From positions 4,056 to 68,055 of the forward strand of contig CAZJTZ010000018.1 of assembly GCA_964549105.1 (NCBI GenBank): a stretch of DNA of 64,000 nt, read 5' to 3'. Positions 9,352-17,834 of the stretch are shown here, piece by piece (the stretch's first letter is position 1; each line of letters begins with the position of its first letter). Both the position numbers and the translations under genes were made by a program. A model generated the notes under the pieces. That model ran no database searches. It saw only the letters and a program-made list of their open reading frames with translations, and was not told the DNA's origin. The DNA comes from Hydrogenedens sp964549105. GTDB taxonomy: Bacteria > Hydrogenedentota > Hydrogenedentia > Hydrogenedentales > Hydrogenedentaceae.

Positions 9352-10262
9352 AGGATTTTCTTTCTCTTCTTGATTTTTCCACTGAAGAAATCTACAAGAT
9401 GTTAGCCCTTGCCCATGAGTTAAAGATATTGCAAAAGAAGGGTTTGCCTCATGGATGGCTACACGGGAAAACACAAGCAATGTTTTTTGAAAAACCCAGT
9501 TTGCGGACGAAACTTACCTTTCAAGTAGGCATGTTTCATCTCGGGGGTGAAACGATTGTTATGGATATGAAATTGGGAGAAAGGGAATCTGTTCCTGATG
9601 TAGCCAAGAATTTAGAACGATGGGTGGACTTGATTGTTGCACGGACTTTTAGCCATGACGATTTGATTTGCCTTGCCCAAAATGCACATATCCCCGTTAT
9701 CAATGCACTGAGCGATTTACTTCATCCTTGCCAGATTATGGCAGATGTGATGACTCTACAAGAACACTTTGGAGAGAATTTGAAAGATTTACAGGTAGTT
9801 TTTGTAGGTGATGGGAATAATGTATTCCATTCATGGGCAGAAGCAACAGTCCATTTTCCTATCCGACTCAGGCTCGTTTGTCCCGAAGGATATTCAGGCG
9901 ATACAAATTTAGTGAATAATATAAAACAAAAGGTTGGTGAACGACTGAGCATTGTTCACGACATAGTTAAAGGCATGAAAGATGCAGATGTGGTCTACAC
10001 AGATGTCTGGGCAAGCATGGGACAGGAACATGAACAGGAAAAACGGATGAAAATATTTGCACCATATCAGGTCAACAAAAAATTGATGTCATTAGCGAAG
10101 TCGGGAGCAAAGTTTATGCACTGCCTTCCTGCCCATCGAGATTTAGAGGTAACGCCAGAAGTGATTGATAGCCCCCAATCCATAGTTTATGACCAGGCAG
10201 AAAATCGCCTGCATGCACAAAAAGCCATCATGGTCACCTTATTGGGCTACAACCCACATTAA
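9345..10262 (+). CDS. argF: ornithine carbamoyltransferase
   Basis: Transfers the carbamoyl group to ornithine to give citrulline. The 305-residue protein has the carbamoyl-phosphate motif as SLRTK (near residue 52, within FEKPSLRTKLTF), HPCQIMAD, and the ornithine-loop motif FMHCLPAHR. SLRT in place of STRT is a known variant. The ATG sits inside the argD stop region (ATGGTAA), giving coupled translation. It ends 237 bases before argG. The product is typical in length and cytoplasmic. Confidence 0.95.
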   Translation: MVKDFLSLLDFSTEEIYKMLALAHELKILQKKGLPHGWLHGKTQAMFFEKPSLRTKLTFQVGMFHLGGETIVMDMKLGERESVPDVAKNLERWVDLIVARTFSHDDLICLAQNAHIPVINALSDLLHPCQIMADVMTLQEHFGENLKDLQVVFVGDGNNVFHSWAEATVHFPIRLRLVCPEGYSGDTNLVNNIKQKVGERLSIVHDIVKGMKDADVVYTDVWASMGQEHEQEKRMKIFAPYQVNKKLMSLAKSGAKFMHCLPAHRDLEVTPEVIDSPQSIVYDQAENRLHAQKAIMVTLLGYNPH

Positions 10263-10419
10263 GAAATTTTTATTAACTTTTTGAATCCTCAAAATGGTGG
10301 CATAAAACTGGTCTTAACCTTATTATCAATAACAATTAAGAATAAAACAAACAATAAAATATTATTGAAAAATAAGCACTTCTTTTAAATGTGTTTTGCC
10401 TTCGCAAAATCTCTAATAT

Positions 10420-10435
10420 ATCTATTATAATAGAT
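10420..10435. promoter_or_regulatory. 16-base perfect palindrome upstream of argG
   Basis: ATCTATTATAATAGAT reads the same on both strands and lies 64 bases before the argG start in an otherwise AT-rich gap. It contains TATAAT and could be a -10 box overlapped by an operator. No known ARG box is claimed; the function is inferred from position only. Confidence 0.35.
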
Positions 10436-10499
10436 GTCATTGTTTTTTAATGGTGAAATAATTTTAAAATTATTATGAATTTTTCAAGGAGTTATAATT

Positions 10500-11723
10500 A
10501 TGGAAAAGCAACCGAAGCGAATTGTTTTAGCCTACTCCGGGGGACTGGATACCTCCGTTATTATGCGTTGGCTTATTGAAACATTTAATGCGGAAGTGAT
10601 TGCGTATATAGCCGATATTGGGCAGGGTGAAGAATTGGAAGCGGCACGGAAAAAAGCCTTAGCCACAGGTGCTGTTGATGCGGTGGTAAAAGACCTCAAA
10701 CGGGAATTTGTGCGTGATTTTGTCTATAAGGCGATGCGTGCAAATGCCATTTATGAAGGGTGTTATTTATTGGGCACAAGTATTGCCCGTCCTATTATTG
10801 CAAAAGCACAGATTGAAGTTTACCGTGAGAAGAACGCAGATGCCGTTGCGCATGGTGCAACGGGTAAGGGCAATGACCAGGTTCGGTTTGAATTAACCTA
10901 TATGGCGTTTGAGCCGGGTGTGCAAATTATAGCACCGTGGCGTGACCCACGATGGACTTTGAACAGTCGTGAAAAAATGATTGATTATGCGGAAAAGCAT
11001 GGGATACCTGTGCCTGCGTCAAAGAGCAAACCTTACTCTTCTGACCGCAATTTGCTGCATATATCGTTTGAAGGTGGGATATTGGAAGACCCATGGATGG
11101 AACCACCTGCGGATATGTTTGTGTTGACTGCCGACCCAACGAAAGCACCAGATAAACCTGAATACATTGAGATAGAATTTGAACAGGGTTATCCAAAGGC
11201 TGTCAACGGTAAGGAAATGGAGCCTGAGGTACTGCTTGCTTATTTAAATGAACTCGGTGGAAAGCATGGAATAGGGCGTGTGGATATGGTTGAAAATCGG
11301 TTCGTAGGCATGAAATCACGGGGAGTTTATGAAACACCGGGAGGAACGATACTTTATGCAGCACATCGTGCCGTTGAATCTGTCACAATGGACCGTGAGG
11401 TAATGCTTATGCGTGACCAACTCTCACCTAAAATAGCACAACTTATTTACAACGGTTTCTGGTTCTCACCAGAAATGGAAGCATTGAATAAGTTTGTAGA
11501 TGAAAGCCAGAAAGATGTTACAGGCACGGCTCGATTGAAGTTATATAAAGGCTCATGTATGGTGGTGGGCAGAAAAGCACCCAGGTCCTTATATGACCCA
11601 CAAATCAGCACCTTTGAAGAAGATTTGGGCGCCTACAATCAAGCAGATGCTACCGGATTTATACGCTTGAATGCTTTGCGATTGCGTGTTCGAAATAAGG
11701 CAGGCTTTTTTGAAGGGAAATAA
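10500..11723 (+). CDS. argG: argininosuccinate synthase
   Basis: Condenses citrulline and aspartate using ATP. The 407-residue sequence begins with the N-type ATP pyrophosphatase loop AYSGGLDTSV (residues 10-19) and contains HGATGKGNDQVRFE and SSDRNLLHISFEGG, all standard for ArgG. The ribosome site AAGGAG is 8 bases before the ATG. Together with argD and argF it covers the last steps of the pathway except argininosuccinate lyase, which is not in the window. It is followed after 21 bases by an aldolase gene on the same strand. Confidence 0.97.
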   Translation: MEKQPKRIVLAYSGGLDTSVIMRWLIETFNAEVIAYIADIGQGEELEAARKKALATGAVDAVVKDLKREFVRDFVYKAMRANAIYEGCYLLGTSIARPIIAKAQIEVYREKNADAVAHGATGKGNDQVRFELTYMAFEPGVQIIAPWRDPRWTLNSREKMIDYAEKHGIPVPASKSKPYSSDRNLLHISFEGGILEDPWMEPPADMFVLTADPTKAPDKPEYIEIEFEQGYPKAVNGKEMEPEVLLAYLNELGGKHGIGRVDMVENRFVGMKSRGVYETPGGTILYAAHRAVESVTMDREVMLMRDQLSPKIAQLIYNGFWFSPEMEALNKFVDESQKDVTGTARLKLYKGSCMVVGRKAPRSLYDPQISTFEEDLGAYNQADATGFIRLNALRLRVRNKAGFFEGK

Positions 11724-11744
11724 TTTTTTTTGAAGGAAATTTTT

Positions 11745-12383
11745 ATGAAACATCAAGAAATTGTAGAGTTTATTCAAACGGAAAAAATTATTGCTGTAAT
11801 TCGTGCAGACTTGAAACAGGAGTTATTCTTTAAGGCAGTTCGTGCACTATATAAAGGCGGGATTCGATGTATAGAGATTACAATGACCTCTCCCAACGCT
11901 TTGAGCATTATTGAAAATTTAAAAAAGGAATGGGAAGAAAATGATATTTTGATTGGGGCAGGAACGGTAGTAGATGCAACTACATGCCGTTTAGCCATTC
12001 TTGCTGGAACGGATTTTATAGTCACGCCGACCCTATCCCCTGAGGTTATCACGATGGCAAGGAATTACGGCGTTGTTAGTATGTGCGGCGGATTTACACC
12101 CACAGAGTTATTAAACGCATGGCAGACAGGTGCAGACTTTGTTAAACTATTCCCTGCAAGTGTTGGTGGACCAGAATATATTAAAGCCGTGCTGGGACCA
12201 TTGCCCAAATTGCCTCTTGTGCCCACAGGAGGAATTAATCAGGACAATGCACACAAATTTTTAGAGGCAGGTGCTGTTGCATTAGGCATTGGTGGAAACC
12301 TGGTAAGCAAGACACTTCTGGCAAGTGAGAATTATCCACTTATCACAGAAACAGCCCAGATTTACAAGTCCGCAATTGTATAA
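11745..12383 (+). CDS. eda: KDPG/KHG aldolase family protein
   Basis: A class I aldolase (Eda family) that cleaves 2-keto-3-deoxy-6-phosphogluconate or related 2-keto-4-hydroxy acids. The 212-residue protein has the TIM-barrel landmarks EITMTSPNA with its catalytic Glu, GAGTVVDA, FIVTPTLSPEV, and the Schiff-base lysine Lys134 in FVKLFPAS, followed by VPTGGI. A TTG at 11730 also opens the frame, but AAGGA at 11733-11737 is well placed for the ATG at 11745. It follows argG by 21 bases and may be cotranscribed, although it has no link to arginine. In a saccharolytic organism it may serve uronate or sugar-acid breakdown. Confidence 0.88.
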   Translation: MKHQEIVEFIQTEKIIAVIRADLKQELFFKAVRALYKGGIRCIEITMTSPNALSIIENLKKEWEENDILIGAGTVVDATTCRLAILAGTDFIVTPTLSPEVITMARNYGVVSMCGGFTPTELLNAWQTGADFVKLFPASVGGPEYIKAVLGPLPKLPLVPTGGINQDNAHKFLEAGAVALGIGGNLVSKTLLASENYPLITETAQIYKSAIV

Positions 12384-12389
12384 TCTTTT

Positions 12390-12420
12390 AATAAGTCATA
12401 TAGGAGATATATGACTTATT
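12390..12420. terminator. bidirectional hairpin between eda and pilT
   Basis: Thirteen-base perfect arms AATAAGTCATATA / TATATGACTTATT around a five-base loop, followed on the plus strand by TTATTTATTT. It sits between convergent stops only 41 bases apart and so probably ends both transcripts. Confidence 0.75.
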
Positions 12421-12424
12421 TTAT

Positions 12425-13537
12425 TTATTTAAGTATACTTCCGCGTTTGGAACTCAGCCGAATTCCTTGCAGCATCATTTGTAATTCTTCTGGGTTGTCT
12501 GACATGTCCAACGCCATCTCAGCGGTAACAAGAGAACTTCTCACCAATTGGAAAAGGCTATCGTTGAAAGTTTGCATCCCTTCTTCTTTTCCTTGTTGAA
12601 GGGCCGTATCTAACTGGGCGACGCGATTTTCTTTTATCAGTTTGCGGACGATGGGTGTATTAAACAGCACTTCACAGGCAGGAACTCGACCCCGCCCATC
12701 GGCACGAGGAATAAGACGCATGCACATAACGGCTTTTAAGTTCATGGACAATTGGGAACGCACCTGGTCATGTTGATGGGTAGGAAAGAAATCTACAATT
12801 CGGTCTATTGTCTGCATTATATTGGTAGTATGTAAGGTGCTGAACACAAGATGCCCTGTTTCTGCGGCACTGACGGCTGCCATGAATGTTTCATAGTCTC
12901 GCATTTCACCGATAACTATGACATCAGGGTCCTGTCTCATAACTGTTTTTAGGGCAGAATTAAAATCGTGGGTATCAATGGCAATTTCGCGTTGGTTGAT
13001 TACCGCTTTTTTGTCTACATGCACGAACTCGATAGGATCTTCAATGGTAATAACATGGCAGGGTCGTGTCTGGTTGATATATTCTACAATTGCGGCGAGC
13101 GTTGTGGATTTTCCGCTACCCGTAGTACCTGCAATAAGAATAAGACCGCGTTGTAGTTCTGTAAAACGAACAATTTGAGGAGGCAGGTATAATTCTTCAA
13201 AAGTCTGAATGTGTGTTTTAATTCTTCTCATTACACAAGAAACGGTGCCTCGCTGACGAAAAACACTTACACGAAAGCGTCCAATCCCTTTTTCGGAATA
13301 GGCAAAATCTAAATCTCCCCTTTGAGAAAAGAGTCTCAATTGTTCATCATTTAGCATAATATTTAATATTTGCGAAATAATTTCAGGATAGATAGGTTCT
13401 TCTCCAACAGGGACCAATTCTCCATTGATACGGAAGTAAGGAGGACTTCCCGTCTTTATGTGTATATCGGAGGCATCTTTCTGAACAGACCTTTGAAGAA
13501 GTTTGGTAAATTCGTTTCGAACGGAAGAAGTGCTCAT
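12425..13537 (-). CDS. pilT: type IV pilus retraction ATPase PilT
   Basis: A hexameric GspE/PilT-family ATPase that drives pilus retraction. The 370-residue protein has an N-terminal PAS-like region, Walker A GTTGSGKSTT (Lys143), an Asp box (TIEDPIEFVH), Walker B (VIVIGEMRD), a His box (GHLVFSTLHTT) and a retraction-type tail (TPIVRKLIKENR) in the position of the AIRNLIRE motif. These support PilT over PilB. It follows ftsZ by only 18 bases on the same strand, so it is likely cotranscribed with the division genes, an unusual neighbour. No pilB, pilC or major pilin operon is adjacent; pseudopilins occur at 36-40 kb. Confidence 0.93.
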   Translation of the reverse strand: MSTSSVRNEFTKLLQRSVQKDASDIHIKTGSPPYFRINGELVPVGEEPIYPEIISQILNIMLNDEQLRLFSQRGDLDFAYSEKGIGRFRVSVFRQRGTVSCVMRRIKTHIQTFEELYLPPQIVRFTELQRGLILIAGTTGSGKSTTLAAIVEYINQTRPCHVITIEDPIEFVHVDKKAVINQREIAIDTHDFNSALKTVMRQDPDVIVIGEMRDYETFMAAVSAAETGHLVFSTLHTTNIMQTIDRIVDFFPTHQHDQVRSQLSMNLKAVMCMRLIPRADGRGRVPACEVLFNTPIVRKLIKENRVAQLDTALQQGKEEGMQTFNDSLFQLVRSSLVTAEMALDMSDNPEELQMMLQGIRLSSKRGSILK

Positions 13538-13555
13538 TAATATTTTGTGTCTTTT

Positions 13556-14895
13556 CTATTCTGGTTTTTTATTTACATATCTGCGTAACCATGGCGGAAC
13601 CGGGTTCAAAGTAGGTTTATCATTTTTTTTCTCTTGACTATTTTCTTCTGTCTTTTTCAATATTTCTTTTGGAAATAGTTCATCATCATTATGTTCATTA
13701 TTATCTATTATACTAGAAGGAGGGGTTTGAATTTTATGTTTATTTTCTAATGGAGGTGAAGGTTTCGTTTCTATGGCAGGTGTTCGGTTTTCGTCTGAAA
13801 TATGAGTAATGGTCTTGGGTATAAATTCATTTACTTTGGGTTCTTCCGGAAATCCTGCGGCAATAACAGTTACGCACAGTTCTTCTCTTGGTTCTTTGCT
13901 AACCATAGCCCCAAAAATAATATTTGCATCAGGACCCAATATTTCTCTCAATTTATTGCCTGCACGCAATACTTCATCTATTTTCATATCGGAGCCTCCA
14001 TGAATGTTCAGGATTGAGCCTTTGGCTCCGACCACACTTTTACTATCCAGAAAATTACATTCAATAGCGCTAAGCACAGCCTCTTCGGGTCTTTTATCGC
14101 CACGAGCAAAGCCCACGCCCAGATGTGCCCTTCCACTATTTTGTAAAACGGTGCGAACATCGGCAAAATCTATGTTTATTAGTTGGGGTATCTTAATTAA
14201 ATCGGTAATGGCTCTAATGCCGTTATGTAATACTTCATCTACTTTCAGAAAGGCTTCTTCCATACCTAAATCTTTCAAGGTAACGACACGGTCATTGGGA
14301 ATTACAATCAAGGCATCTACATATTCTTTTAGTCTTTTAATACCTTCGTGGGCATCTCGTATCCTTTTAGGACCTTCAAATGTGAACGGGAAGGTAACAA
14401 CGGCTACAGTAAGTGCCCCTACTTCTTTTGCTACCTCTGCTACAATAGGTGCGGCACCGGTTCCTGTGCCCCCTCCCATTCCTGCGGTCAGGAATATCAT
14501 GTGTGCACCTTGTAAGGCTTCACGAATGGCTCCTCGGTCTTCATCCGCAGCACAGGCGCCAATTTCAGGAGTGGAACCCGTGCCTAAACCTCCTGTAATT
14601 CCTACTCCAATTTGTATTTTTATCGGTGCACTGGAATGGGATAGTGCCTGTGCATCCGTATTGATAGCGATAAAATCTACTTCTTCCATTTGTTGTCTTA
14701 TCATTCTTTCCACAGCATTGCCTCCACCTCCACCCACACCACATACCTTTATAAGAATTTTTTTGCCGGGAAAGTCTTCTTGCCCCGGTATAACACCGGA
14801 AAAACCACGAACTGCTCTGGATTCGCTTCCAACTTCTTTTGCATTCTTATTCTGGTCAAAGTCATCTGCATCAATAAGAGTAAATCTCTGGCTCA
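13556..14895 (-). CDS. ftsZ: cell division protein FtsZ
   Basis: Tubulin-like GTPase that forms the Z-ring. The 446-residue protein has an N-terminal extension of about 45 residues, the tubulin signature GGGTGTGAAP at residues 141-150, the T7-loop region LIKIPQLINIDFADVRT, and a charged, Pro/Lys-rich C-terminal linker of about 80 residues ending in VPPWLRRY, matching the C-terminal peptide that binds FtsA or ZipA. An ATG at 14923 is in frame, but CGGAGGA lies 8 bases from 14895, which is preferred. It sits 73 bases downstream of ftsQ with no ftsA between them, and pilT follows by 18 bases. Confidence 0.97.
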
Positions 14896-14968
14896 TTGCT
14901 TTATCCTCCGGGATTGTGCCCATGTTATATTTTTATAAATTTTATATTTATATCACTTGTCCTTTTTT

Positions 14969-15784
14969 CTATTTATAAATAATGTCATCATTAAAACGAA
15001 GGTCTATATATTCTTTGCAAGGGAATTGTGTCAAATCCACCTTGTTCAAAGCGAGAGCAAAATTTTGGACTTGTCGTTTTAGATTTTCTCTTTTCCACCG
15101 GGTCTCACAAGGGACTTCATCGAAAAATACCCTTAAATCTTCTGATGAACCCACTACAATTTCAGAGAGGTTAATGGGTCTATTTTTAGGCACTTGATTG
15201 TATTCATACCAGAACTCCATGGCAGACCATAATCCTTCATCGTCAAGGTATGTTCCGGGTTCCATCGTATATTTCTGTTTGAGCCCCGTTATCAAAGGAC
15301 CTACTGATTCTTTGACATTATTAATCTGTTTTAAGATTTTTCCTGTATGTGATAAAAGAAATAATTTGTCTTCAGAAAGTAATGTGGCATAAGGGACAAG
15401 TTCTTTAATATAAATAATAATAATCTTTTTGTCATAGTTTCTTTCCACGCTACAATCTTCAACAAAAGGAATTTTGAGTAATGTATCTTTTACCTCTTCA
15501 GGTGATGATTTAAAAATTTTTCCTTCATTAAAAATATCTACACTCTCTTTTAGGTCCCTCTCTGAAAAATATTTTAAACCCTCTATGCGTAATTCTTTAA
15601 TCTCCCTATTGCGGAAATCCTCAACAGATATCCATATCAAAAAGATAACGGATATTAATATAAAGAAAACAAGTAAAAACCATCCGATTTTCCGTATAAC
15701 AGTAAAAAAAGACAATATTTTATTTTTATTCTTTCGGCGACGGCGTCCCTGAACGGGAGGAGACATTAATTGCATTTTAGCCAT
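14969..15784 (-). CDS. ftsQ: cell division protein FtsQ/DivIB
   Basis: A bitopic inner-membrane divisome scaffold protein. The 271-residue protein has a very basic cytoplasmic start (GRRRRKNKNK), one transmembrane segment at about residues 34-53, then a POTRA-like domain beginning IKELRIEGLKYFSERDLKE and an FtsQ-type beta domain. Its start overlaps the murC stop by eight bases, so the two are translationally coupled. Sequence similarity in this family is low, so the assignment rests on topology, the POTRA-like motif and position between murC and ftsZ. Confidence 0.88.
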   Translation of the reverse strand: MAKMQLMSPPVQGRRRRKNKNKILSFFTVIRKIGWFLLVFFILISVIFLIWISVEDFRNREIKELRIEGLKYFSERDLKESVDIFNEGKIFKSSPEEVKDTLLKIPFVEDCSVERNYDKKIIIIYIKELVPYATLLSEDKLFLLSHTGKILKQINNVKESVGPLITGLKQKYTMEPGTYLDDEGLWSAMEFWYEYNQVPKNRPINLSEIVVGSSEDLRVFFDEVPCETRWKRENLKRQVQNFALALNKVDLTQFPCKEYIDLRFNDDIIYK

Positions 15785-17222
15785 TTTTTTCTACCTCCTG
15801 TATTTTTTTAAGAAGAGGCTCAGCAATCTTATTAATATTGCCTGCTCCAAGAATAAGCACGACATCTCCCGGACTTAATTTTTTTGTCAAAAATTCTGGG
15901 ACTTCATACATATTTCTAACCAAAAAGACATTTTCAAAACCCTGTTTACGAGCAGAATCTACAATCAAATTAGAATCTACCCCATCAATAGGACTTTCGC
16001 GTGAAGCATAAATATCGGTTATTATTGCCATAGAGGATTTGGAGAGGACTTTTGCAAATTCATCTGCAAAGAATTTGGTTCGACTGTAAAGATGCGGTTG
16101 AAAAACAGTAATAAGCCGTTTCGGTTTTAACCACTGGACAGCCTCCATCGTAGAGGCTATTTCTGTGGGGTGATGTGCATAATCTTCAATAACTGCAATT
16201 CCTTTTTGTTCTCCACATAATTGGAGTCTCCTTTGCACCCCTTCAAATTGTCGGAGTCCGTCTGCAATCAATCCAAATCGCAAGCCAAGACAGATACCCA
16301 CAGCACAAGCCCCCAGAGCATTGCGAACATTATGAATACCTAATGAATGTATTTCTAATTCACCTAATTTTCCAGTAACGCCCAATCGGTCATCCTGACT
16401 TATTACTGTAAACCTTGTTTTTATTTTAGAAAGGAAATCGCGAATGGAACCACCCTTTTCCGGTGCCTCTATTTTAATGTCAACACCTCTCAATGAGGCT
16501 TGTTCATCCAGTCCGTAAGTTATACAAACACTTTCAATTTCTGGAAGTATGGATTTTATATTGGGGTCATCTACACAAAGAATGGAATAGCCATAAAACG
16601 GCACACTATTACAAAAATCTGTAAACGCCTGTTTTATGCGGTCTAAGGTGCCGTAATATTCCAGATGTTCTGCATCAATACTGGTAACAACAGCAATTGT
16701 GGGGTGTAGACGCAGGAAGGAACCATCATGTTCATCGGCTTCAGCAACCAGATAATCGCCTGTTCCCCAGCGTGCATTTGTCCCGCTACGATGAAGTATG
16801 CCACCGACAATGCTGGTAGCACCAATATTCGCATGTTCCAGGAAAGAAGCAATCATTGAGGTTGTAGTTGTTTTCCCGTGTGTTCCGCCCACGGCTATAG
16901 CGTTAGGTTTGAGTCTTATTAAATCTGCCAATAAATCGCTACGATGAATCACAGGAATACCGAGCCGTTTTGCGGCTACAATTTCTACATTATCATCTGA
17001 TACCGCAGCAGAGCGAACAACAATCCCAGCATCGCCTATATGAGAAGATGCGTGCCCTTCATAGAATTTTAATCCATAACCCATTAATCTATCTATAATG
17101 TCTGAACCTTTGAGGTCAGAACCTGAAACTTCGTAGCCGAGATTAAGCAGGATTTCAGCTAGACCACTCATACCTATCCCGCCAACACCGACAAAATGTA
17201 TTTTTCGTTTAACTCCGTTCAT
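15777..17222 (-). CDS. murC: UDP-N-acetylmuramate--L-alanine ligase
   Basis: Adds L-alanine to UDP-MurNAc, the first peptide-adding step of peptidoglycan synthesis. The 481-residue protein has an N-terminal Rossmann loop GVGGIGMSG (residues 12-20), the Mur-ligase ATP loop GGTHGKTT (112-119), VAEADEHDGSFL, and DYAHHPTEI in the C-terminal half. It is the first gene of a murC-ftsQ-ftsZ-pilT run on the minus strand, a shortened dcw cluster. A strong AT-rich inverted repeat lies just upstream of its start. Confidence 0.97.
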   Translation of the reverse strand: MNGVKRKIHFVGVGGIGMSGLAEILLNLGYEVSGSDLKGSDIIDRLMGYGLKFYEGHASSHIGDAGIVVRSAAVSDDNVEIVAAKRLGIPVIHRSDLLADLIRLKPNAIAVGGTHGKTTTTSMIASFLEHANIGATSIVGGILHRSGTNARWGTGDYLVAEADEHDGSFLRLHPTIAVVTSIDAEHLEYYGTLDRIKQAFTDFCNSVPFYGYSILCVDDPNIKSILPEIESVCITYGLDEQASLRGVDIKIEAPEKGGSIRDFLSKIKTRFTVISQDDRLGVTGKLGELEIHSLGIHNVRNALGACAVGICLGLRFGLIADGLRQFEGVQRRLQLCGEQKGIAVIEDYAHHPTEIASTMEAVQWLKPKRLITVFQPHLYSRTKFFADEFAKVLSKSSMAIITDIYASRESPIDGVDSNLIVDSARKQGFENVFLVRNMYEVPEFLTKKLSPGDVVLILGAGNINKIAEPLLKKIQEVEKNG

Positions 17223-17252
17223 GTATTAATGTCCCAGCAATAAGTTCCGATA

Positions 17253-17280
17253 TATAGCATACTATATATAGTATACTATA
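17253..17280. promoter_or_regulatory. near-perfect palindrome upstream of murC
   Basis: Fourteen-base arms meet without a loop (left arm ends CATACTATA, right arm begins TATAGTATAC) with a single mismatch. It lies 31 bases before the murC ATG. Dyad symmetry without a loop or T-tract is more like an operator than a terminator, but no cognate regulator is known. Confidence 0.45.
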
Positions 17281-17411
17281 ATAACATTTTTCAGTCAATA
17301 CAAAATTTAAAGAAAATTTAATAAAAACAATCTTCTCTCGTTTTTCATATTTTTAGAAATGTTAAAGTAAAAGTGGAAAATAGTATGACTTATTGTGAAG
17401 ATGTTTCTTAT

Positions 17412-17807
17412 CTACTTTTCTATATTAGAAAAATCACAATTATCGTTTTTTTCTCTGTGATATTTCCTTTGGGAACGACGGGTTCGTCTCTCTTTTCGTT
17501 TTCTTGCTTTTTCTATTTCTTTATTAATTGTTGATTCTTTGCCAAATTTTTTTAGTTCTAATAGTTCGCATAGTCTTCGGCGAGCCAGAAAACGATTGAT
17601 GGATTGGGAACGAGAGGTATCTATTTTAACTTCAATTCCAGAAGGGATATGTTTTATATATACACCCGTTGAGGTATGATTTGTTTTTTGTCCACCGGGT
17701 CCTCGTGCAGAAATGAATTGCTCTTCTAAGTCATTTTCCAGAATCCCTAACTGTTCCATTCGTTGTAATAATTCTTGTTCTTTTTTCGGTGTAACACCAA
17801 ACCGCAT
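17412..17807 (-). CDS. release-factor-like GGQ protein
   Basis: A stand-alone class I release-factor catalytic domain. The GGQ motif that triggers peptidyl-tRNA hydrolysis is at residues 38-40 (ARGPGGQKTN), followed by the usual GVYIKHIPSGIEVKI strand and a strongly basic tail (ARKRKERRTRRSQRKYH) of the type that enters the empty mRNA channel. Codon-recognition domains 1, 2 and 4 are absent, and at 131 residues it is far shorter than RF1/RF2. This fits rescue factors such as ArfB or the MTRFR/C12orf65 type; the extra N-terminal helix resembles the latter. It lies 27 bases after the CE15-like gene on the same strand, which is probably coincidence. Substrate is not proven. Confidence 0.82.
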   Translation of the reverse strand: MRFGVTPKKEQELLQRMEQLGILENDLEEQFISARGPGGQKTNHTSTGVYIKHIPSGIEVKIDTSRSQSINRFLARRRLCELLELKKFGKESTINKEIEKARKRKERRTRRSQRKYHREKNDNCDFSNIEK

Positions 17808-17834
17808 TATTTAACTCATCTTTTTTACTTATTG

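Noticed and set aside
14004..14978. 324-residue ORF antisense to ftsZ
   Set aside because: Lies wholly opposite the conserved ftsZ gene, is Ser/Pro-rich by frame bias and has no motif; it is an antisense shadow.
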